Source: Gnetum montanum
Lineage: Eukaryota > Streptophyta > Gnetopsida > Gnetales > Gnetaceae
Length of the DNA stretch: 64,000 nt
NCBI GenBank assembly: GCA_015680685.1
Contig: MNCI01029492.1
Location: 909,315 to 973,314 of the forward strand
Direction of reading: 5' to 3'
Shown: one piece after another, positions 1 to 11,187 of the stretch
How positions within the stretch are numbered: the stretch's first letter is position 1
Layout of the letters: every line of letters starts with the position of its first letter
Notes under the pieces: generated by a model
Databases searched by the model: none
What the model was told of the DNA's origin: nothing
What the model saw: the letters and a program-made list of their open reading frames with translations, nothing else
Program-made: the position numbers and the translations under genes

Positions 1-394
1 AGGAGACAGTGATTATACATGAACCACAATCCAAGAAATGATCATTCTTCTAAATGAGTCTAAAAAAGGTTCAAAGGATGAAGATTACATCCACTTCTAC
101 CCCATCCACATCCAATCCTCCTAGAAGTCACAAGCTTCCTTCATAAGTTAATGCAAATATCATGACTATCATGTTGATGCAAACTATCACCCATTGGATT
201 AAGGTAGTAGCACTTCCATAGAAATGAATAAATCTAGGGAGTCCTTTGGTATACCTACAAGTACCAAGACACAAATCATGCAAGGCTTTACTTGATTTTG
301 GGTCAAGAATAAACTTGATATCACAAGACATGTATCAAGCCTAAAATCTACCACCATTGAAGAAGAGCAATATCTGGTTAGAGCTTGCAAACTA

Positions 395-560
395 GTTGAT
401 CACAATTCCACTAGGACAAGTGAATGATGTAATCATCACCATCAGTGGCTAGTCCTACCCTGTAGATTTTCTAGTAATTCATGTAGGTAAGAACAAGGGA
501 GAATTCCCAATCATAATGGGAAGGGCTTAACTTAGCATTATTGATGCTAAGCTTGGTATT
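395..560 (+). pseudogene. Retropepsin-like protease remnant (C-terminal part)
   Basis: One frame reads PVDFLVI, then a short gap, then FPIIMGRA followed by SIIDA. This matches the end of plant Ty3/gypsy proteases, where a flap strand is followed by an I-L-G-R-P-W-like motif. Two TAG/TAA stops interrupt it. The catalytic Asp would lie upstream and cannot be placed. The protease would mature the Gag-Pol polyprotein. It is recognised by position before the RT and by the IMGR motif only. Confidence 0.45.
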
Positions 561-1215
561 CAAAACTTGCCCTTGGAAATTTTTCAAGGAAGATGAAGCT
601 AGCATCATTCAAAGACGTAGAGTTCCACGTATCGCATATAGCAATAATAGGTGCAATTGCATGCAAAGAACATGGGTAGTTCAACAGAAAAATACCAAGG
701 CATGTAATACATGTATAGAAGAAATTAGTGTGCAAAAATGTATGTATGTAGCAACCACTCAAGAAGAAGGCACCCAATGGTTGATCACAAATGAAGAAAT
801 TAAATCCAACAAATACATGGAACCAATAGATCAGATTGTCAATGCCTATGTAGAAGAGACCAACAAGTTGGAATAGCTAAGGAGAAGGCATTCCTACCCA
901 TGTATAAGTCAAGAAGAAGAAATAGATTGGGAACAGTTAGAGGTTCTAGACACTATAAAGTTAGAACTATTAGAACTAAAGGCCCTACTCATGGCATTAG
1001 AATATACTTTCTTAAAAAAAAGAAGCTAGTGATAATAAACATAAACCTAAACAAAGAACAGAAGAAGAAGTTATTAGAAGTTGTTAACAAGTGGCTGACA
1101 GCATTTGTATGGTCGTATGATAAGATCATAGGTATTGATCCAAGAATTTGCCAACATAAGATATATACTGATCTAGTAGTCAAATCACAATGTCAACCCC
1201 AAAGAAGGCTTAATT
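561..1215 (+). pseudogene. Linker between protease and reverse transcriptase, degenerate
   Basis: Two short open stretches (541-876 and 900-1,241) lie between the protease and RT motifs and are separated by a stop. The second ends in a Lys- and Leu-rich segment that leads directly into the RT N-terminus (LKELVK). No domain is recognised in the rest. It is best read as the protease-RT connection of the polyprotein, now broken. Confidence 0.4.
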
Positions 1216-1910
1216 CCAAACTAAAAGAACTAGTCAAGTAGGAGTTAGAGAAATTACTAAAGGTAGGATTCATCTATCCTATCACAAATAGTGAATGGGT
1301 TAGTCCTTTAGTAATCATTCCAAAGAAGGAGGGTAAGTGATGAGTATGCATTGATTTTTGATTGTTTAATGCTACTACATTCAAGGATCATTTCCCTTTA
1401 CTATTTGTTGACCAAGTCCTAGATACTATCATAGGAGATGAGTACTATAGTTTTCTAGATGGATATAGCAAATACAACTATATCTACATTGCATCCAAGG
1501 ACTAGGAGAAAATAACATTCATCAATCCATGGGAAATGTTTGTCTATAAACAGATGCCATTTGGTCTTTGCAATGCGCCCACTACATTCTAGAGATTGAT
1601 GCATAGTATCTTCTAAAAGCAATTTGGAAATGGCATTGAAGTGTTTATGGATGATTTTTCAACCTATGGGCTAGATTTTAAGCAAGCACTAGACCAATTA
1701 GAGTAGGTACTGAAAAAATATGTAGAAATAAATCTCAAGCTCATTTGGCAAAAAAGCCATCTCATGGTCTAGGATGGGATCATATTGGGACATAAAGTCT
1801 CTTAGAAAGAATAGAAGTAGATCATGAGAAGATAAGAGTCATACAAAACATCACTTACAGGCCATAGATAGTGAAAGATGTTAGATCATTCTTAGGCCAT
1901 ACAAGATACT
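1216..1910 (+). pseudogene. Ty3/gypsy reverse transcriptase, broken
   Basis: RT copies the element RNA into DNA. In order one sees the palm N-terminus (GFIYPI, then WVSPLVIIPKKEG), the VCIDF motif region, the fingers segment with DHFPL, the QMPFGLCNAPTTF box, and the catalytic box VFMDDF at 1,641-1,658 with both Asp present. After it come NLKLIW and IILGH. At least eight stops interrupt the frame. Several are TAG where relatives have Gln (for example after SKD and after DQLE), consistent with C-to-T decay. The domain is recognisable but not functional. The MDDF form points to the Athila branch. Confidence 0.8.
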
Positions 1911-1915
1911 ATTGA

Positions 1916-2596
1916 ATGTTCATACAGAATTTCTCCAAGATTGCAAAATCATTAGTGGAACTAATGAAGAAGGATGCATCCTTTGAATGGACAAAGGCTT
2001 GTGAAAAGGCATTCAAACCTCTAAAACAAAAAATGATCAAAACACTAATCCTTCAAGCTCTGGATTGGTCCAAGCCTTTTCATATTATGATAGTTGCTTC
2101 CAACTATATGCTTGGGGTAGTACTGACAAAACTAGATGATCAAAAAAGACCCCACTATATACATTATGCCAGCAGAAGCATCACTAAAGCATAATTGAAC
2201 TATACCACAATAGAAAAGGAGCTTATGGTTGTGGTGTATGCACTTAAAAAGTTTCAACATTATGTGCTTGGGTATCATATTTATGTCCATATCAATTATA
2301 GTGCAATCCATTTTCTCATGAACAAGCTAACAGTTAGTCCCAAAGTGATTAGATGGCTCATAATTTTGCAAGAATTCAACATCATAATGATTGATAAAAA
2401 GGATACTGAAAATGTTGTTGCTGATCATTTATCAAGGCTTAGATGGGATTCCCAGGATCATACAAAATCATTATCTAACCAGTTCCTTGATGAAAGTATA
2501 TTTACTCAAATAGTGATGGTTGTAGAATCAATAGGGAAGTTATGGATGGCTGACTACATGACTTACTTAACTACACAAGAAATTCCTCTTGAATAG
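1916..2596 (+). pseudogene. RNase H domain and pol connection, broken by one TAA
   Basis: This continues the polyprotein after the RT. The first open part (1,916-2,194) contains FEWTKACEKAFKPLK and the ASNYMLGVVL motif; the second (2,195-2,596) has TTIEKELMVVVYALKKFQHY, the HFLMNK segment and ADHLSRL at the end of the domain. The break is a TAA at 2,192-2,194 where relatives have a Gln or Glu codon. RNase H removes the RNA template during reverse transcription. The two halves are otherwise collinear and in the same frame. Confidence 0.8.
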
Positions 2597-2889
2597 AACA
2601 AAAAGCAAAGAGAGCAATTCCTTCAGAAGATAAAAAGATACATGGTTTCAATGGCAACATGTACAAGATTTGTGCAAATGCTGGAGTGTGATCAACAATG
2701 AATCTTATAGGCTTCTCATGAAGATCCATGCAAAGGTCACTAGGTAGGGTGTAGAATGGCACTCAAACTAATGCTGGGAGACTACTTCTAGCCTACCTTG
2801 TTCAAAGATGCCCATGACTTTGCATAGTCTTACGAAAGTGTCAGAAGGATGGAGGAATGATGACCAAAAATGAAGGGCCACAATACTAG

Positions 2890-3665
2890 ATACAGCCACT
2901 TAAGCCATTTGATATATGGGGAATATATTTTATGGGATCCATAACACTTACAACGAATGGAAAAGCATACATTATTACGACTATTAATTATTGTACTAAG
3001 TGGGTAGAGGCAACAATGGTTAGAAATTGCACAACCAAGACAACTACCAAAATCTTCCAACAAAATGTGGTGAATAGATTTAGAGTGCCTAGAATGCTTA
3101 TATTTGACAATGGGACTCATTTTACAAGTGCTACCTTTAAAAAGCTCATGCAACAACTAGGAGTCAACCATAAACTAACTACACCATATCACCCCCAAGA
3201 AAACGGTCAAACAGAGGTTACTAACCATGAGATTACTAGAATTTTGACTAAAATAGTTAGTAAGTTTAGGAAGGATTAGAGCACTAAACTGAACAATGCT
3301 CTATATGCCTATAGGACATCATGGAAAATACCTATTGGATATTCACCATACAAGCTAGTTTACAGAAAACTACCAACGCTCCCTATCCAAGAAAAGCTCC
3401 AAACTTTAGCTACTACTAGTGAACTTGACCTAAACCTAAGCCTAGCCCAAAAGGAACAATTGATGAATCTAAGTCTCTTAGATGAAAATATGCTAGTAGC
3501 ACTAATGCACAATGAGGTCCATAAGCATTACTCCAAACATAGACATGATGCACAAATAAGGAAAGTAATAATTCAACTAGTAGATAAGGTCCTTTACTAT
3601 AATCCCAATCATGTGCCACAAAAGGCCAAATTTAAAATGCTTTAGGAAGGACCATACATTGTTTA
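2890..3665 (+). pseudogene. Ty3/gypsy integrase, broken, first catalytic Asp replaced by Tyr
   Basis: Integrase inserts element DNA into the genome. The catalytic core starts with PFDIWGIYFMG. The family has Asp where this copy has Tyr (codon TAT, 2,926-2,928), so the first residue of the D-D-E triad is lost. The second Asp is in FDNGTHF and the Glu in NGQTEV is kept. An open stretch runs from 2,932 to 3,279 and ends in TAG. The C-terminal part continues to about 3,660 (RTSWKIPIGYSPYKLVY and the DKVLYYN segment) with two or three more stops. No zinc-binding HHCC region survives intact upstream. Confidence 0.75.
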
Positions 3666-5439
3666 ATCAACTTATCATTTAGGTGCTTTACACATTCATC
3701 ACCCGTTTGACCCACATAAGCTCATTCTTGTCAACATCCAATAGGTCAAACCCTTTCATGAATATTCCAATGTTCTCAAGGGATCTACCCAATCAGTCCA
3801 AACATCTTCAACTTATTCCCTCTTCAGAATAGTTAGTCCTCATAATAGTCATGGGGTATCTATCTAGACACATAGGTACTTTCCTGAATTTTCATTTTCT
3901 TTTTACTTTTCTATTTTCTTGACATATTTTTCCCACTCTTGTATACTTTTCAACTTTTTGATAATTTCTTGATTCTTTAACTTTTTTTTCAATTCTTTGA
4001 TGATTTTTCATTCTTTTCATTCTTTTCATCTTTTTCCATTTTTACTATTTTTACTATTTTTTACGATTTTTCATACTTCAATTTCATTTTACTTGTATAT
4101 ATTTTTGTTCAATCATCAATAAAACACATCAAGAATAAGGCAAGATGTAGTCTAATAAGGTGAAGATTTACCTATGATATCAAGTCATAAGGGACTAATT
4201 ATTTATATAGTGAGACAACAACATCCATCCATCCATTCTAAGTAATAAGAGGTTCTTACCATGGCCACAATGATATTCTTTTTCCAATAAAACTAAGAAT
4301 ACACTTATGGTCATTATGCCTAGATAGAAGAGTGAAGAACCAAATGGGAATGTGAAAGGTATAACATCAACGGGATTTGTGGAATCTCTTAGATCACTTC
4401 TATATGTTCTATCATGTTGCTAAGTTTGTAATAATATTCTTGTAGATTTAACGAAAAATGGGAGTAAGAGTACAATAAGTGCTACCTTACCATATCACTG
4501 GAAAGACATGTTACCCATGCCTGAAGGTAGTCCTCTAGTAAGGTTGACATAACTAAAAATAAAATCAATGCACAAAATAAATTTCTAGAGGTTCCACTAG
4601 AAAGACATGTTACCCATGCTTGAAGATAGGCACCTTCTCAGAAATTTGAAAAATAATAAAAGTTGCAATGAATAAACTCCTCCCTTGGACAAAAAGCCAA
4701 GTGATGATACTCTTTGCAATGATAATAGTCTTATGGTTGTGAATTTGAGAGGTGAAACAATGTGATGTCACTGGATGTGGTTTGGACTTGGTTTGAATCT
4801 TGGACAAAAAAACTAATTATTACTTTAACCACTAATAAAACCCGAAAATTCATTATGCCTAAGGTAAGATACCTCACGTCCCGATTCTCTGCAACCCTTT
4901 CTATAATCCATCTCATTTCACTATACCATTAATCATAACTTGTGGTTTTGTATGGCATAGAGTAATTTTCCCATCCTGGTAATACTAATATGTGTGCTTT
5001 GCTAAATAGGTATGCATTACATTTAACTCCTTAAGTGCCTAAGGACACTTTTAGGTGTGGTTATACAAGGGCATTAAGGGTTGGAGTTTGCTTTGGGAAG
5101 GATTGATGTGTATAACTGTTGTATCATATATTTGGCAAGTAATCCCACATCAGCTTATGCTTTTCAAAAATAATAAATGTCAATAAATACTTCCCTTAAC
5201 ATCCAATCGGTCCGTTCAAACACCATGAATTCATTACGCATCTCATCCATCCTATATACACTTAATGAACTTTCATAGCCTAAGATTCCTTCATAATGAA
5301 CTTTAGACAACTATTTTTCACAACAAGAGCATCATATCTACTCCAACACCCTCTAGGAATGCTTACTATCTTCCTATCCTTTTATTTTACTCATTTTTCT
5401 CCCAAAAATTAAACATGAAAATTGAAAATTTTTGTGGCA

Positions 5440-5457
5440 ACATCGTTGATACGATGT
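5440..5457. repeat. Perfect 7-bp-arm palindrome upstream of a TATA box
   Basis: Arms ACATCGT and ACGATGT enclose TGAT. Related words with the same TGAT spacer occur upstream of the TATA boxes at 9,664 and 61,438. It sits 62 bp before TATATATA (5,519-5,526). Confidence 0.7.
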
Positions 5458-5518
5458 ATGAGGCCCTCATATGTCATAGATTCAATGTCAAATCAATGAT
5501 GTAGCCCAACAAAAATTC

Positions 5519-5526
5519 TATATATA
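5519..5526 (+). promoter_or_regulatory. Candidate TATA box
   Basis: The sequence is TATATATA in the context TTCTATATATAGCAG, 62 bp downstream of a palindrome. The arrangement matches the other LTR promoters in the window. Confidence 0.4.
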
Positions 5527-5893
5527 GCAGCAGGGAGTTAGAAAATTTTTCATCTCCATCATTTGATACAAAAGGAGTTTTTGATTTTCTTCTTTTGAGC
5601 TTTGATCTTTGACCTTCCCCAAGCTATATCTTACGCCCTACAACTTCAATTTTTGTGATTTTTGAATTTATTTGATCCCAAAGTGCTCATCTTAGTCATG
5701 GGGAATAAAATCAAGGAAACATTTGAGCCAATTTTTCATAAAATTGCCTAACTTTGGAAGATAGTATAAGGGTAAGTTAGTTAAAAAATAAAAAATATTA
5801 TTATAGAATTAGTATATTCAAGTTAGAAAGATTTAATGAATTCTGCTAATGAACTAGTCCAATCAATCCTAAGGTACTATGAGTCAAATAAAT

Positions 5894-6469
5894 AACAAGT
5901 GAGAGGTTATGAATACTAAAGACATAACATTCAAAGGGTTTCTTTTTGGAACTTTCTCTAACTTTGTAATCATAATCTAATAAACACTTGATCTAACAAA
6001 GAAAATGAGTAAGATAAAAGCTTCTATGAAAATGAACTAACAAGTGAGAGGTTATGAATACTAAAGACATAACATTCAAAGGGTTTCTTTTTGAAACTTT
6101 CTCTAACTTTGTAGTCAAAATCTATAAACACTTGATCTAACAAAGAAAATGAGTAAGATAAAAGCTTCTATGAAAATGAAATAACAAGTGAGAGGTTATG
6201 AATTCTAAAGACATAATATTCAAAGGGTTTCTTTTTGGAACTTTCTCTAACTTTGTAATCATAGTCTAATAAACACTTGATCTAACAAAGAAAATGAGTA
6301 AGATAAAAGATTCTATGAAAATGAAATAACAAGTGAGAGGTTATGAATACTAAAGACATAACATTCAAAGGGTTTCTTTTTGGAACTTTCTCTAACTTTG
6401 TAATCATAATCTAATAAACACTTGATCTAACAAAGAAAATGAGTAAGATAAAAGCTTCTATGAAAATGA
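5894..6469 (+). repeat. Tandem repeat, four copies of about 145 bp
   Basis: Copies start with AACAAGTGAGAGG at 5,894, 6,039, 6,183 and 6,328, giving periods of 145, 144 and 145 bp. Each contains CAAAGGGTTTCTTTTTG and CACTTGATCTAACAAAG. Divergence between copies is low (a few substitutions and one or two single-base indels), far less than that of the surrounding coding remnants. The duplication is therefore younger than most of the decay, or it has been homogenised. Confidence 0.95.
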
Positions 6470-6499
6470 TATGAACATTTTAATGATCTTAAGTCCTTA

Positions 6500-7520
6500 T
6501 TGATTACAGACGACACTAAAAAGGATACCAGAAGGAGAACCCTCACAACAGGGAATCAAAAGACCAAGAGGCCAAGGGAGAGGCTACACTAGAGAACAAA
6601 ATCCATTAGTGGAACATGCAGAGTAGGAGGCTCAATCCTTTAGCATTCACCAATAGACACCTACTACTAAGCAATCTACCCAAGTGGAGGCTGAGGCACC
6701 GTAAGTGCCAAAGCAAGGACAACAACTCACATTGTCACATGAATGCCTCTAGGTCATTAAGGAGAAATCCATCATGTTCACAGTGATTGTGGAACTTAAT
6801 TTTGGCCCATTCATGGAGTTTACCCCAAATGTTGTCAAGAACCAACTCTAATCATCTCCCTTATGGCCCACCTTAACTACAAGCAAAGATTCATACCTAG
6901 GAGAGACACTCCAATTTTAGAAGAATAAACAAGAAGATGCTATAGTGAAGATCGAGGGAGTTTCAGTATCCTACTCAGTAGAGATGATAATTAAAGCTTT
7001 AAATTTGTCCAATGAAGGGGCTAATGTTACACAATTATCAACAATGTTTGACACTAATACCAAGAAATTGTGGCTGCACAGAGCCTATGGCAAGAAGGAC
7101 AAAGAATATAGTGAGTTGATTGTCGAAGAGAAAATTTATTTCAAGATTGACACCTATCACCTATTTCCTACAAAGAGATTGAATAGAATATCCACATATG
7201 TGGCTAGAGGAAGTACCATTTTGATGGGGAAATTTAATGCCAACATCACCCATTTGTACTTTCTAGAAATCCAACAGTGCTTTGAAGAGAAGAAGGCAGG
7301 GAAACCTACATTGCCATTCTCCTACCTTATCAAGAAATTATGCAAACAAGTAGGCATCTTAGGCTACACCAATAATTTTTTGAGGAAAGTACAAAATGCC
7401 TCTTATGATGAGATGTCAAAGCCAATGTCATTGAAGAAAGATCAGGTGGAAAAACAAGTAGGTATTGGGGGAGCAACAGGCTTAACTCCTACTAAAACCA
7501 TCCAAATTATTTTTCAATAG
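6500..7520 (+). pseudogene. Extra retroelement ORF, N-terminal part resembling the putative plant transposon protein domain
   Basis: The open stretch 6,945-7,520 (191 codons) follows a broken but collinear upstream frame from about 6,500. It reads EGVSVSYSVEMIIKALNL, then HLFPTKRLNRISTYVARGS, MGKFNANITHLYFLEIQQC, and PFSYLIKKLCKQVGI. The pattern (a short beta motif, then a P-T-x-R step, a helix with G-x-x-x-N-x-x-x-x-I, and an L-I-x-x-L-C-x-x-x-G-I end) is that of the plant-specific transposon-protein domain found in extra ORFs of gypsy elements (PF20167-like, from memory). Its biochemical role is unknown. The position between integrase and 3' LTR corresponds to the env-like ORF of Athila. 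Stops in the upstream part make it a pseudogene. Confidence 0.55.
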
Positions 7521-9335
7521 CAACAAGTAGGACCCAATACCTAGCAACCAATTGATCAATAGCAGTAATAGAAGCAAGAGTAATAATAGCAAGAACAACA
7601 ATAGCAAGTTCCACCATCGCCACTACAAGACTATAGCCCATTAATGAGTCATCTATAGTAAATTGCAAAGACTATCAATTGGGAAACAAATGAAGGAGCC
7701 AACCTCTATAAAGTAATTGATGATGCAATCAGGCAAACAATCTTAATAGATCCTACTAGCGGTCAAATCTCATTACAAATAAGAGAAGGGGAAGAATGGT
7801 CACAATAGATTTTTGGGAACATTGCATCATTTTAGGTGATGTTGGAGATTGGAGAAGGAGCCATGGTCATGGTTATGAAACATCAGGATGCAATGGGAGC
7901 CATAGAAGTGATCACAAATCATATCAAAGAATCTTTTCACATCCTTGTTGTGCCACTAGTCAATCTTTCAGGAGTTAAAGATGTTCAAATGTTAGCTGGT
8001 ACCTCAATGATTCTTGCAGAACATGAAGACGTACTTAACAGATTTTTGTAGATAGGGTAGGTCATGCAAAAAAATGTTGACATTCTTAGCAATGTCACTA
8101 CAATTTAGTTTGATCTCATAGCCACTAAAGGAAAGTTGATCATGGTAGAAACTAGGGTGAAGCATGCTAAAAATGAAGTTAGCAAACTATAAGAAGAGCT
8201 TGCAACCCTACACACAGAAAAGAGAGATCCCACTTAATTTATTGTGCCTAATCAACTTAAGTAGTTTAGAACTGAATACATCAACTACCTTAATGAACAC
8301 AACATGAAGATGGAACACGAGAAGGAGAAAGTGGTGTGGGATGCCTTAGTGGCTAAAGCATAAACTTATGCACATGCGAAGGCACTCATTGCCTTGAAAG
8401 AAGAAAACAAATAGTTGGCTACAGATAATGCTTGATTCATCAATGTGGAGGAATAGAAAAACATTATTGAAGAAAGCATCCATCAATTAAGAAAACAATT
8501 GGTAAGGGTTAACCAAGACATGAGCTACCTAGCATGAGATAACAAAACCCTCTCAATGGAGGAGGTAATCACAATAAGACAAAAATCTATAATTGAAATA
8601 AGTGCATTGCAAAATGAGGCTAAAAAGCATGAAAGGATCAAGGAACATTTCCTTGATCAAGTGGGCATGTATAAGCAAATAAATAAGAAAGAAATTCATA
8701 TGTCAAAGGCCAAGATTAACACCATTTTAGCATAAAATCCTGATTGGCAACCCATTCTGGATAGTCTTGCCCATGTCCACTAAGTGAAGATTAAGAATAA
8801 AGGCCTACAAATAGAAGACATCACAGAGTACATGGAGTTAGCTAACCTTCGTTATGATAACCTGGCCATGTTAATAGTAGGTAGGCTCAAAAACGAGCTA
8901 GAGCAACAAGTAGTGGTCATCTATGCTTTATACAAGAACGAGTTTGCTAACAAGAAGGATGCTTCACAAAAGTTGCATATCGCAAACTTAGAACTAGAAG
9001 TGGTTAAGGCCAGCTACTAGGGCCAAAAGAATGTTGTAGCCAACCTAGCCAAATGAATGTTAAACTATCAGGAATTGTGAAAGATGGCTAAAGCATTTGA
9101 GGAAGAACGAAGGTAGTTTGTGGCATGGTACGTAAAGGCTAATCAAGTGTTCCCATAGTTGCCATGCCCATGGAACATGCCAAATTCATCAAACATTGGT
9201 CAATTAGCATGGACAATACACGATCCCAGAATAGAGGAGGAGAAGCTTCAGGCATTGCTCAACCAATACTAGTATCAAAATCCCAATGATAATGGGAAGC
9301 AGCCAATGGAGGAGCCACCATTGTCGGGCACTTAA
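7521..9335 (+). pseudogene. Extra retroelement ORF, Gln-rich linker and long coiled-coil part
   Basis: This continues the ORF above. A Gln-rich segment (7,515-7,680, runs of CAA/CAG/TAG codons) is followed by long Glu/Lys/Leu-rich sequence with coiled-coil character. A segment with NEHNMKMEHEKEK leads to LVRVNQDMSYLA, TLSMEEV and, at 8,784-9,020, the best-preserved block: LQIEDITEYMELANL, then NLAMLIVGR and LEQQVVVIYALYKNEF. The C-terminus has IGQLAWTIHDPRIEEEKLQA and ends near 9,333. A homologous protein is encoded on the minus strand at 11.4-12.5 kb, so the frame was real despite about 15 stops, most of them TAG. Confidence 0.6.
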
Positions 9336-9565
9336 TGCTACATGGAGCTTCTTTAGTTTTTTGTCTTATTTTGTCATACAACCATGTCTAAATTTTGTAA
9401 AACACCGCTTTGTCGTTTAGTGTCATGTAAATTGTTAAGATAGTTATGTATAGTTGAATCTACCTCCCAATTTTGTAAGGGACTCTATCCTCATTTTTTT
9501 TAACTTGATGATAAGTTTCTAATCAGTCATGGGGATATGATGAAGTTAAATTTTTTGTTAGTTCG

Positions 9566-9644
9566 ACATCATAGCAACAACGTTGTATCAATGATGTAGT
9601 TGATTTGATGTTGGTTCGTTTATACATCATCATTGATATGATGT
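9566..9644. repeat. Palindrome cluster in LTR U3
   Basis: The first palindrome is 32 bp (9,566-9,597): outer arms ACATCAT and ATGATGT around a perfect ACAACGTTGT (9,577-9,586). The second (9,624-9,644) has arms ACATCAT and ATGATGT around CATTGAT. It ends 20 bp before the TATA box. Confidence 0.85.
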
Positions 9645-9663
9645 CTCAGGATGTGTGTGACCC

Positions 9664-9671
9664 TATAAATA
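9664..9671 (+). promoter_or_regulatory. LTR TATA box
   Basis: TATAAATA in the context GACCCTATAAATACAACAC; the same context is conserved at 61,438-61,445. Confidence 0.65.
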
Positions 9672-11067
9672 CAACACTTGGATGCACAATCTGCTAACTT
9701 TCCATTCCACACTTTACTAAAGCCCTTGTAATTTTATTACATAGTTTTAGTAATAGAAGTGAATGCTTGCAATGTGATGTCTAGTAGTTGAATGGAGTCT
9801 TTATTCAAACAAATTATACTCGGGCACAATTTGCGAATGGAAATAAAGATCAAGATTACTTCACATCATTGCAGCATCTACTTAGTGTTTACTATTTTTA
9901 CTTAGAATAATGTTTCTTGTTTTCTAACTTAATGTTTTACTTTTCCAAAGCACTTTACTTTTGCTTGTTTATAGTAAGCCAAATGAGTACGACTAATTTT
10001 GAGCACTTAAGTGTAATCGTTTGGTAAGCCTAGTAGTGTTATTACTTACTACGTCCAATAGCATAACGCTTAATAGCTTAGTAATGGTTACACAAAGCCC
10101 AAGGTGTGTATGGTAAGTTAAGAACGGATACTCATCACATAGGATAGATTAGATTTACTTAACTGTTATCACTTACACTTAGCAATCACTTGCTTTTCAT
10201 TAAGGCTATGCTTAGGAATATTTTAGGCCTTACAACATCAACAATCATATGCCTCACGGTGAGCTAAACCATATGCCTAGATTTCACTAGCTCCACGTGG
10301 GAAGACAACGCTTGATGAGCAACTAGGTACCCCTACCCCCAACCATATGAATCATGGGCGTTCACACGTGACTCGGTCGAATTCCGTAGACTACAAGCAC
10401 TTTGCATACACCAAACCCTAACCAGCAAAACCTTGGGTTAGAACGGTCGTTGTCTTCCCAACCTCACTTGTGATGTTCTAGTGGCAATGGTTAAGTGAGA
10501 TTGAGGCAACTAATTTTTATGGCTTTTTACTTTATCTTTTGGCGTCTAATTAAGGTATGGAAAGTAAGGAATGAAATATTATCTAATCTATAATGATCCT
10601 AATCTATATCTTAACTATTCCTAGCATAAGTATCCAATCTCGTCTTCCGGGCATGTCCTGAGCATCCCCTAACCACTACTGGGTTACTAGACGTTAAGTG
10701 TCACTGGGTTGCCAAGCGTTGGGTTTATGTTCGAGATGGTCATACTTATGGTTTCTATGAACTATGAACGAGCGATAGCGATTAGAATAATAACAAGAGA
10801 AACTTAAGTAATTATCAAGCATAAAAATATTAAGCTATTAAATGCATTAAATGACTAAGTCCAAATGCTACAAGGAATGCTTGAAAGCTCATCTTTATTG
10901 TTGTTCATGCCAATGGGCTCAAATACATCAGCGCTCGAATAAAGAGCCGGACACCTTTCTTACACCTACTGCAGGCACTTAGAAAATATTCTAACTCTCA
11001 CGGGAACAAACTACAAGAGCTTCGCTACAACTGACAAAAAGGTACCTAAGTGAGGCGGAAGCCCTCT

Positions 11068-11075
11068 TATTTATA
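11068..11075 (-). promoter_or_regulatory. LTR TATA box (minus strand)
   Basis: TATAAATA on the minus strand, context GCCTATAAATAAGAGG, 33 bp downstream (minus sense) of the last GTCGAC palindrome. Confidence 0.6.
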
Positions 11076-11107
11076 GGCCGGAATAGGCTCCGCGTAAATG
11101 GGGCTAC

Positions 11108-11187
11108 GTCGACGCATGGAAGGATGCGTCGACGGGGCCGCGTCGACGCGACCGCGTAGGTATACGCAGCCTAGTCGACGCATCGAC
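11108..11187. repeat. GTCGAC palindrome cluster in LTR U3
   Basis: GTCGAC occurs at 11,108, 11,128, 11,142 and 11,174. The first two are the ends of a perfect inverted repeat: arms GTCGACGCAT and ATGCGTCGAC with loop GGAAGG. The third lies in the perfect 12-bp palindrome CGCGTCGACGCG (11,139-11,150). CpG density here is far above that of the surroundings. Confidence 0.9.

Larger units (their letters stand above)
3846..5890. other. Non-coding spacer or LTR-like region after integrase
   Basis: No coding signal is seen. The left edge carries AGTCATGGGG (3,847-3,856), which recurs at 5,694-5,703 and just before the LTR at 9,525-9,534, so it may be a polypurine tract. A pyrimidine-rich stretch lies at 3,890-4,080. 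A palindrome at 5,440-5,457 followed by TATATATA at 5,519-5,526 looks like the promoter part of an LTR. Whether this is a degraded LTR or an internal spacer is unresolved. Confidence 0.4.
1..10545 (+). mobile_element. Athila-like Ty3/gypsy retrotransposon, 5' part outside window, with an extra ORF before the 3' LTR
   Basis: Protease, RT, RNase H and integrase remnants occur in Ty3/gypsy order to about 3.66 kb. A spacer follows, then a further ORF (6.5-9.3 kb), a purine tract ending GTCATGGGGATA, and an LTR starting TGATGAAG at 9,538. The RT box reads VFMDDF followed by a Tyr-Gly two residues later, which is typical of the Athila lineage; Athila elements are known to carry a third ORF in the env position. 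That everything to 10.5 kb is a single element is an inference. Alternatively a separate element starts near 3.85 kb, where another AGTCATGGGG tract lies (3,847-3,856). Confidence 0.55.
9538..10545 (+). mobile_element. LTR (family 1), right end uncertain
   Basis: It starts TGATGAAG directly after a purine tract (ATGGGGATA). It contains a palindrome cluster (9,566-9,644), a TATA box (9,664-9,671), CTTTATTCAAAC and the segment GCCTCACGGTGAGCTAAACC. A second copy with the same order of motifs is at 61,312-62,100. The right boundary is blurred because a minus-strand LTR of the same superfamily abuts near 10,550. Confidence 0.7.

Noticed and set aside
5894-6469. CRISPR-like array
   Set aside because: Copies are contiguous 145-bp tandem repeats without unique spacers, in a plant genome.
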